Positions 56,231-64,000 of a stretch of DNA of 64,000 nt are shown piece by piece; within the stretch, counting starts at the first letter, position 1, and each line of letters starts with the position of its first letter. The notes beneath the pieces were generated by a model, which saw only the letters and a list, made by a program, of their open reading frames with translations, ran no database searches and was not told the DNA's origin. Position numbers and translations under genes: made by a program. The stretch comes from Tretioscincus oriximinensis (taxonomy: Eukaryota > Chordata > Lepidosauria > Squamata > Gymnophthalmidae). The stretch is from NCBI GenBank assembly GCA_022410635.1, contig JAJVDF010000228.1, positions 420,106-484,105 of the forward strand. The letters run 5' to 3'.

Positions 56231-56536
56231 GGCACGGATAGCTCAGCTGCTTAGGAATCCGTCTCTCGCCTGGGAGATGGGGTTTCGAAGCCCTGTGTGG
56301 GACGTGGGGACGGGTGAGCACCTTCCACTAGCCTGTAGCTCTAGCCAACCCAGCTATTCGAAAGCAGGCACTGCAAGAAATTGCAACTGACTGCAAGTAG
56401 ATACATGGGAACCCCCAGAGTCTGGTGGGGAAGATAGAATGTGAGCCTTCGGGCAAAATACCCTTGTAAGCTGCTTTGAGTCCCTTTGAAAGGTGAGAAA
56501 AGTGGGGTATAAGAACTCAGTTCTTCTTCTTCTTCT
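56231..56536 (+). mobile_element. tRNA-derived SINE with (TTC)n end
   Basis: The head has a pol III A box (TAGCTCAGCTGC, 56239-56250) and B box (GGTTTCGAAGCCC, 56281-56293). The body ends in an L2-like tail (AAGCTGCTTTGAGTCC, GTGGGGTATAAGAACTC) and a TTC run. It is a retrotransposed element, not a tRNA gene. Confidence 0.8.
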
Positions 56537-57614
56537 AAACTATGTACATTTTATGTCAGTGGAACTGGGTGTAAATATCTTGGCTTTTATCCTATCACTG
56601 GTAAAAGTAGCAATCTGAAATGCTTAACAGAACAGAAACTGTGAACTAAAATTAAGAGTATAATTCAGCTGTCATTTTTTGTAACATAAGTTACGATTTT
56701 ACATTTCGGCATTTCTACCACACTGTAAAGTGTGTCTGGTTGTTATGTTGGACAAATGTAAAGCATATGCAGATCCATCAAATAGTGCCCTAATCATTCA
56801 CATTCATTTGTAATTCTTCTTTGAAATATGAATGGAACATTTAATTTTCTTATCTCTTTGTAACATAAGTTACCATGGAATGACCCTAGTCTTCACATGT
56901 TCCTGAACAGTAGTTCTATACTGTGGCGATTGGAGAAGCAGTAAGGCACATACAGGATGGCAATAGGGTAATCATGAGATGTTGGGTAGGCAGAAAAGCA
57001 CGTACAGATGGCAAGAGTCTTTAGCATCTCCAACGAGAGATGTCAGTTTTCCAATGGGAAAACAGAAAAAATTGGGACTTAGCTGGCTGAATCCAACCAG
57101 AAAATGGGAGGCAGGTGTCCTTTCGGCCAACACCCAGAGGTAGGCAGATTGTCTTTAGAGGCCATAGAAGATAATGCTAAGGAAGACAGGAATGGTGGTT
57201 TTGAGTTCTGTGGATGCAAGAGACATGGGGCTTTTCTTCCACACATGCCCAGTACTTCCCTTCTTCCCTCCAATTCCTCATTCTGCTTTGACGGCTTCCT
57301 CCATCCTCTCATCCTTACTTCCTATTTGGGAGCTGTAACCACACTTTAAAGTAGAAGGGCACTCCAGAAGTGTCACAGCTCCACTCTACACTGGAGCTAA
57401 TTTATTTTTAGTCAATTACTTCCTTCCTCCAGTCTCTCTCATGATCCAAGAGCATGCAGCACAATTTTACACTTTTAGGATGCTTACACAATTCTCAAAG
57501 AAAAACTGAAATAGATTACGGCATTGATGCCAGCAGGAAGCAACAACACAAATGTGTGGCAATTTAAAAATCATTCAGTTAGGAGTGCAAGTTGTAGGCT
57601 GAAATCCCCGATTC
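56537..57614. other. Non-coding stretch
   Basis: No recognised gene. Paired open frames around 57079-57349 overlap on opposite strands and show no family features. Confidence 0.4.
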
Positions 57615-57622
57615 ATTTATGC

Positions 57623-57806
57623 TAGGCTGACCAGATGACCCCTTTTGGGGGGTTTGAAAACCCGTTTTAGGGGTGCCTCCCGTTTTTTTCTGAGGAAAAA
57701 AAAATAAAAAAATCTTTTTTAAAAATAAAATTTCCTCAGAAAAAACTGGGAGGCACCCCAAAACCGGGTTTTCAACCCCTCCCAAAAGGGGTCATCTGGT
57801 CACCCT
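57623..57806. mobile_element. Palindromic MITE (AGGCTGACCAGATGACCCC), copy 1
   Basis: Two long inverted arms (AGGCTGACCAGATGACCCC... mirrored by ...GGGGTCATCTGGTCACCCT, with GGGTGCCTCCC/GGGAGGCACCCC inside) enclose an A-rich centre. ATTTATGC repeats on both sides (57615-57622 and 57807-57814), an 8-bp duplication fitting hAT. Confidence 0.85.
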
Positions 57807-57814
57807 ATTTATGC

Positions 57815-58550
57815 ACAGATCGACTTTATTGAGGTTAATGGGAGTAAATATGTACAAGATTGTGTAGCATCGTGTTAACTTTCTACCTCAAGCACAAAAG
57901 CAGGACCTTTACAAAACATACTGAAAACTTGGCAAACACAGCAAATGTGACATTTGCCTGAACTTTACTTGCAAAGCATATCCCAGCTGAGAATTATGAA
58001 GTGCACAAAGATTAGATCATGAATTCATATCTAGGTCACACATTAGAAAACGGGAAAAGATTAGCCATACTTGGTAAGGCAGAGATAAGTCCACTGTTTC
58101 CCATCTGACATCAGCTATCTTTGCAATTCCTAACTTTACTTCCCCACCCTGAAATGAAAAACCATCCTCACTTTGGAAGTATGCTATTGCACTGTTTATG
58201 TGAAATTGTGTAGCAGTGGATGGGACTCCCAGGGCTGTAATTTGAGTTGGTGATCATAAACTGTCTAAGCCATTTTTCTTCTCTGGTATTTGCCTCACTG
58301 AACCTGAAGATTGGCTTACAGTTTGTTATGTGGTCAAGGATATTTAGGGCCGGGAAGAACAATCATTAGTAAATTTCTTTCCAGGATAGTCCCTGTGAGT
58401 AAAATATGGGGGAAAAGACCCCATATTTATAATGATTTAAACCTGAAGTCCCAACTTTTTATACTATCACTGTTTAAGGACTTCAATGAATGGGAGGGGG
58501 GTGATTTGGAAGCTTTTGTTAAGTTTCAGTGCATATAATTTGTACCTTTT
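57815..58550. other. Non-coding stretch
   Basis: No recognised feature. Confidence 0.4.
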
Positions 58551-58741
58551 TAGACTGACCAGATGACCTCTTTTTTTGGGGGGGGGACCCAATGTTGGGG
58601 TGCCTGCCGGTTTTTGCTGAGAATTTTTTTTTCAAAAAAAGATTTTTTTTTTTTGAAAAACAAAATTTCCTCAGCAAAACTCGGGAGACACCCCAAAACC
58701 GGGTTTTCACCACCCCTAAAAGGGGTCATCTGGTCAGTCTA
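58551..58741. mobile_element. Palindromic MITE, copy 2
   Basis: Same arms as 57623-57806 (TAGACTGACCAGATGACCTC... GGGGTCATCTGGTCAGTCTA). Flanking duplication not convincing. Confidence 0.8.
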
Positions 58742-58889
58742 CTTTAAATGCCACCATTAAAATAAATCCATGGTATTTCATGAGAGAAAGGTAAATCTGC
58801 AACTTAGTTTATGAATTCTCTTGGGACTTGGCCACATCTTATTTTAAACTTTCTTCAGTTTGTCTTCAATCCCCAAGAATGAGGCTAAG

Positions 58890-59285
58890 ATTGTGTGCAC
58901 ACAGCTATTTTCTGCCTCGTTCGGAGCGCTATGAGGAAGACTTGAGCACACGTGCTAAGTGTTTTTCAGCGGTCCATCTGCAATAAACACCGTTTTTCTC
59001 AGAAGAAACTATTGCTGGGATGTTTAGACATCATTTTGGAGGACCCCTATATTCTCGCGTGTGTATGCATGTGCACAAAGAGACGCGGGATGTTAAAACA
59101 AGTGATAACGAAGCAGTTGTTTCTATTGACTATTGCGGGTAAAAAATAATAATCTCGGACTGCAATGCCACGAGATCAATGAGCAATGTTACAGAACTGG
59201 AGCACTGATCATGGAATATACAGGTTTGGTGTGCACAGACACGTGATTGCTATATTCCAGAATATAGCTTTATAGAGTTTTTAGG
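58890..59285. mobile_element. Roughly 400-bp DNA element, copy 2
   Basis: Homologous to 43751-44150 in order throughout, including CAGCTATTTTCTGCCTCGTT, CACACGTGCTAAG and CGTGATTGCTATATTCCAGA. Confidence 0.65.
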
Positions 59286-60391
59286 CTGTTAATTTAAAAA
59301 TAGAATTGATTAAATTCATTTTTTTCAAGACTGAAGATGACTTGAAGAAGGTATAAATAAGATGGGGAGATGGAAGCATGGTATAAAATTATTTGGAAAC
59401 TACTAATTAGTAGGGCTATTACAGAATATAGAAAAGAGATATATGATAATGAACAAGATATGATTATTAACATATGGTCACTAACTTATAGACAACAGTA
59501 GTGTACTGAGACAACTAAACTTTGCCAGCTGGCAAATAATTGAAATATAGATATGAGATGTGAAAGGAAAGGAGGGAAAGAAAGAAAGGGGAGAGGATAG
59601 GAGGTGGAAGGAAGGAAATGTAAAAATAGATGGTTAAATGAGAAGTATCTAAATTTCAGTTTGTTATAATATTGAATTGTATTACTGAATATAGTACTTA
59701 TACATTTTTGTATTCCATGTACATAATATTGAATATCTCATTTATTTCTGTTTTGCAAAGATGTATTATATAATTAAGATAATAAAAGTATTTTTTTAAA
59801 AAAGATTGGAAAAAGGATTTAAAGTTGCTCTGGACTTTCAAGTACACCTGTGTCTGTGTTATTATTTGTTGTCTGGGATCTTATTCTGAGCTACATCATA
59901 GTACAGCAGCCTATGTATGCTTTGCTTGTGTTAATTACTTAATTGTTTTTATAATAGTAATAAAATGATTGTATTTAATAATTCAGCTACACAGCCTAAA
60001 CTCTGAAATGCTTTCGAGGCTAGTCAGAAGGGTTAAAATGCAATAATGATTTACCTAAGTGGGAGAGGATCTACCCCTGAGGAACCCCTGATAAGCTGAT
60101 AGTACCAGACCATAAGACTATAAGTTGAGCTACTGGGCTGCCTGAGGAAACACCCCAAGAAGCCTGCCAGGAGTATGGGACTTTTCCACCTGCCCAGGGT
60201 GAGAGACTGGGCTGCCCACCTCCTAACCCTCCACCAGGGAGCCACCACACGATACTGGGCTCCGGGATATCTGTGTGTATGTGTTGTGTGGTTGTGTGTA
60301 TGTGTGTGTGTGAAAGAGTGCTTCTTATACATATATTTAATTTTAAAGCTGTTTTTAAAGTGCTTTTGTAATTTAATACTGTTTTAAGTCA
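59286..60391. other. Non-coding stretch
   Basis: A short minus-strand L2 RT trace lies at about 60058-60090 (reverse complement of the GGTTCCTCAGGGGTCGATCC block found at 61483-61502). A GT-rich microsatellite covers 60273-60312. Confidence 0.4.
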
Positions 60392-60593
60392 TAGGCTGAC
60401 CAGATGACCCCTTTTTTGGGGGGGGTTTGAAAACCCATTTTTGGGTTGCCTCCCAGGTTTTTTTGAGGAAAAATAAATAAATAAAAATTCGAAAAAAACT
60501 TAAAAAAAAACAATTCCGCTGAAAAAAATGGGAGGCACCCCAAAACCGGGTTTTCAACCCACCCACCCCAAAAGGGGTCATCTGGTCAGCCTA
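60392..60593. mobile_element. Palindromic MITE, copy 3
   Basis: TAGGCTGACCAGATGACCCC at the left and its complement at the right, with the same internal GGTTGCCTCCC/GGGAGGCACCCC arms and an A-rich centre. TTTTAAG occurs near both edges, a possible duplication. Confidence 0.82.
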
Positions 60594-60799
60594 TTTTAAG
60601 ATATCTATCATTTTTCTTTCTCTGGGAATAATGTGTTGCCAAGGCCAGGTATTAGGAGGGGGAGAACAGGCACAGGGGGCTGCCATACATGTGGCAGGGG
60701 GAGATACAGCGTTGGGAGGCAGAAGAGACAGATCATGAGAAGGGGTGATAGNTGCATCAAGGNTATTATCCCTTCTGTTCTGCTTCCAAAGAGCAGAAT

Positions 60800-61474
60800 T
60801 TGGGGATGCCTGTCAACCGCCCCACTGCTCTGGTGGTGCTGCTGTTAAATGCCAGGTCAGTCCAGAACAAAACATCTATCATTCATGATTTAATCTTGGA
60901 TGAAGGGGCTGACCTGACATGTATTACTGAGACTGGGTGGACGAACTTGGTGGGCCTAATCTTACCCAGCTCTGTTCCCCAGGTTATTCAGTGCAGTACT
61001 ATTCTAGACAAGTGGGGAGGGGGTGTTGCTGTGGTCCACAAATCATCCATCTCTCTCATCAGGAGGCCAGTTCACTCTGTTTCTGGATTTGAGGGACTGT
61101 TCCTGTTGTTGGGCAAAAGAGATAGAATAGGAATGCTGCTGGTGTACTGGTCACCCCACTGCCCAGCAGCATCCCTAGCTGTGTTGGCAGAGGTGGTCCC
61201 TGATGTGGTGTTGGAGGTTCCTAGCACTGTGGTGCTGGGGGACTTCAACATCCATGCGGAGGCTATCCTCACTGGTCCTGCTCAGTCTTTCACGGCCTCC
61301 ATGACAACCATGGGGCTATCACAATGTGTTACTGGCCCAACTCACAGAGCAGGACATACTCTTGATCTGTTTTTTTCCACAGAGCGAACTGATTATGATC
61401 TGTTGATAGAAGGGCTAGTGGTAAGCCCATTGTCATGGACGGATCATTCCCTGGTGAGATTTAGACTTCAGTAA
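60800..61474 (+). pseudogene. L2-like endonuclease ORF fragment
   Basis: An open frame of 224 codons. APE-type motifs are visible in order: LLNARSV (Asn17), ITET (Glu44), GDFNIH, THRAGHTLDLFFS and WTDHSL. It would cut target DNA for LINE insertion in an intact element. Here it is cut off from most of the RT domain, so the element cannot move by itself. Confidence 0.8.
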
Positions 61475-61475
61475 C

Positions 61476-61829
61476 TTGTGGGGTTCCTCAGGGGTCGATC
61501 CTCTCCCCATTCTGTTCAACATCTATATGAAGCCGCTGGGAGAGGTCATCAGGAGATTTGGAGTAAAGCGTCATCAATACCCAGATTACACTCAGCTCTA
61601 TCTCTCTGTTCCATCTGAATTAGGAGAGGTGGTTGAAGTGCTTGACAGGTGCCTGGAGGCAGTGATGGGCTGGATGGGGGCCAATAAATTGAAGCTGAAC
61701 AAGACGGAGGCGCTGTGTGTTGGAGCATCCCGGGTTCGTGAAGTGGGGAGGCACCCTGTCCTTGGTGGGGTAGAATTACCCTATAGAGGACGGGTGCGAA
61801 ATCTTGGGGTGCTTCTGGACTTGCACTGA
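61476..61829 (+). pseudogene. L2-like RT fragment with mutated YADD box
   Basis: ILFNIYMKPLGEVIRRFGVK, then HQYPDYTQLYLS, where L2 RTs have YADD-T. The catalytic aspartate pair is broken (YPDY). AVMGWMGANKLKLNKTEAL follows. A non-functional reverse transcriptase remnant. Confidence 0.8.
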
Positions 61830-62522
61830 CACTTGAAAATGTGTCAGGTGGAGGCAGTGGCCAGGAGTGCCTGCTTCCAGTTATGTCTGGTTTGCAGTTA
61901 CGGCCACTTCTGAACAGGGATGATCTAGCCACAGTAATCCAGATTGGACTATTGTAATGCGCTCTATAAGGCTGCCCTTGAAAATGGTTCAGAAACTGCA
62001 GCTGGTGCAGAATGCAGAGGCTAGACTGCTGACAGGGACAGCTGTCTGGACACACATCACACCAGTCTTGAAAGAGTTGCACTGGCTGCCCATCCACTAT
62101 CAAGTCCAATTCAAGGTTTTGACTTTTAACTGACAAGGCCCTAAATACCTTGGGCCCCAAATATCTAAAGGAATGTCTTCTCCCATACAAACCTGCCTGT
62201 ACCTTAAGATCTATAGGAGAGGCCCTCCTGGTTGTACCACCCCTTTCAACAGCCAATGGAGTGGGAACACAGGCTAGGGTCTTCTCAGTGGTTGCCCCTC
62301 GTCTTTGGAATAGTCTCTTCCTCAAGGTGCGTCTGTCATCATCATTGTATTTTTTTAGAAGGTCCTTGAAGACGCACCTCTTTTACCTGGCCTTTGGCTG
62401 AAGAAATGTCATCTCTATCCCTACTTTTAAATATTGTTTTATACTGTTTTAATTTTGTAGTGATTGTTTTACTGTTTTAGCAACCCTGAGACCTTTGGGT
62501 ATAGGCAGGGTATAAGTATGTA

Positions 62523-62557
<35 letters not shown>

Positions 62558-63284
62558 GCTGATGGTGCCAGAGATATTTCTGTCATTTGCCATTACTGAG
62601 GCAGTTATTTGAGGGCTCTAGTATAATTCATGCAAGGAGAAAAGTAAAACGAGTGATTCAGACCAGGAACAGGGAGAAGAGGGAACTAATGTTTGCTCGT
62701 AGTGTCTACAAATCAGTTGGCCTGACCTGCTTTATCTTCAGAGCTGTTAAACAAATATTCCTTGGTCTCGAGAGCTGTAGGCCTGGGGTGCTTCTCTGCA
62801 CTAGACATATTGCAGGGCTCTGGATCAAATCCTAGGTTAGTCCTGCTGCCACCGTGTCTCCGCTATTGGAGCACTCCCAAAATCCCACACAAGTTCTGTG
62901 CCCAAATGAGGGTAAAGCTGCATTCCCTCTTCCCTTTTCCAGTGTGATCACCGCACCCTCACCTTTGGCCTGCCTCATGAAAAGGCAGGCCTTCCGCACC
63001 AGTTGCGTGGAAAAGCCACTTTCCCTGCGCTTTATGAATTGCGAGGAAAGGACGATTCCAAAGCGGAGGTCTCCGGGGCTCACTTCCAAGAGGCCTGCTA
63101 CACTGCTGGATTGAGACCTTGATGTAAAATCATGTTAGATTTTGTTCCACCAAACAATGAGACATGATGGCAATGTGCTCCTCATGAGTAGGGTGCTGCT
63201 GCCNTGCTTCAGGCAAATGTAAGTGTGGACTGGGCTCAGTGCTTTGACTGCACTGGAAAAGTTAAGTGGGGAAGGCTTGGAGAC
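62558..63284. other. Non-coding stretch
   Basis: Moderately CpG-containing sequence (62940-63110). No recognised gene; open frames on both strands overlap and show no family features. Confidence 0.4.
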
Positions 63285-63790
63285 CATGAATTGAATCAGG
63301 GCACAGACCATCCAGTCCAACATTCTATCTCACACAGTGGTCCACAAGTTGCTTCTGGGCATCTTAAGAAGCAGAAGCAGGACCAAGGCATCCATAACTT
63401 GGCCTCCATGGATTTGTCTAATCTTGTTTTAAAGTTGTTCAGGCTTACAGTTATTACCACCGCTTCTGGAAATAAATTCCATACATTGATGACCATCTGA
63501 GTGAAAAACAAAAAAACCCTTCCCCTTGTCCTTCCTAACTCTTCTNCCTAATAGCTTTATATAGTACCTCCTGGTTCTATTGTTGTGTGATAGGGGAAAC
63601 AGTTTTTCCCTTAACACTTTGTCTCACAAACAATTTTACACACTGCCAACTTTCAAGGCTGAAGAGACCCCGCTGTTGTAGCCCGTTTTTATAAGGAAAG
63701 TGCTACAGCCCCTTGACTATTCTTGTTACCCTTTGCACTTTTCCCAGTTCCACAAAGGCCTTTCTAAGGTGAGATTTATAAAACACCAGG
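63285..63790 (-). mobile_element. CR1-like LINE 3' end
   Basis: Minus-strand fragments include REKLFPLSHNNRTRRYYIKL, the VWNLFPEAVVITVSLNNFKT-type block and CAGACCATCCAGTCCAACAT of the 3' tail. All match, in order, the copy at 52504-53114 with moderate decay. The last bases (63791-64000) are unassigned. Confidence 0.75.
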
Positions 63791-64000
63791 TTTATAAAAG
63801 TGTAAAATGTCACTTGTTGATTTGTTTCAAATTACCTCAACAATGAATTTGTTTTTTTTCCTAATACGTGGATATTACCAAAGATTATGGCTTGTAGTTC
63901 ATTTTTTATAGAACACAGTCTTTACTCGTATGAATCAGATTCATAACTTTGAAAGAAACCACANGACTGCCATATTCTACATGATAACATTGTCGTTTTT

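Larger units (their letters stand above)
60640..62557 (+). mobile_element. L2-like LINE, internally deleted, with TAAA tail
   Basis: In order: 5' leader, AP endonuclease (60800-61474), RT C-terminal half (61476-61829), decayed thumb region, conserved C-terminal block (62150-62401) and an L2-type end (CCTGAGACCTTTGGGTATAG) with TAAA repeats (62522-62557). The endonuclease runs almost directly into the GVPQGS region of the RT, so the N-terminal part of the RT is missing. Confidence 0.85.

Noticed and set aside
56231..56310. tRNA gene
   Set aside because: A and B boxes are present, but the cloverleaf is degenerate and the unit continues into a SINE body with an L2-like tail and TTC repeat.
1..64000. 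CRISPR arrays, bacterial operons, rRNA genes
   Set aside because: None seen. The window is vertebrate nuclear sequence; the tandem repeats are microsatellites.

Overview
This window is nuclear DNA from a vertebrate, most likely a squamate reptile (a lizard, perhaps a gecko). The reasons are an intron-split vertebrate gene (POGLUT2) surrounded by CR1- and L2-type LINEs, a BovB (RTE) remnant, Penelope-like elements, a tRNA-derived SINE and many small hAT, Harbinger-like and Tc1-like elements. The species is not determined. Scattered single N's, a 203-base N gap (38193-38395) and a low-quality patch near 15254-15306 mark assembly uncertainty.

1-5242: a CpG-rich island (about 1860-2460) looks like a promoter. 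On its minus strand it carries a candidate short first exon for a divergent neighbour; BIVM sits there in other amniotes (synteny from memory). About 3 kb further on, a ZNF143/SBS-like motif and a mildly CpG-containing stretch lead into the first coding exon of POGLUT2.

5243-24994: POGLUT2 (KDELC1), plus strand, complete in ten coding exons. Every intron boundary is GT-AG, the reading frame is intact, and the product is 502 residues. It has a signal peptide, a filamin-like domain, a GT90/CAP10 glucosyltransferase domain and a C-terminal KEEL ER-retrieval signal. The introns hold Penelope, CR1, L2, hAT and foldback elements.

24995-64000: about 39 kb with no recognisable host gene. It contains LINE 3' ends (CR1-like at 25256, 46313, 52462 and 63285; a longer, internally deleted L2-like LINE at 60640-62557), a minus-strand BovB fragment, an LTR-like segment (51098-51715), a SINE (56231-56536), and a series of non-autonomous DNA transposons, several with exact target-site duplications. 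A 35-bp perfect inverted repeat (48557-48633), a spliceable-looking open segment (54295-54553) and protein-like decayed minus-strand sequence (45384-46250) are the least explained parts.

No new multi-gene system is visible. The most notable features are mobile-element structures: Penelope terminal repeats with a hammerhead-like core, a fourfold foldback element, three exactly 188-bp hAT copies each with a perfect 8-bp duplication, and a hAT inserted within an intronic LINE.
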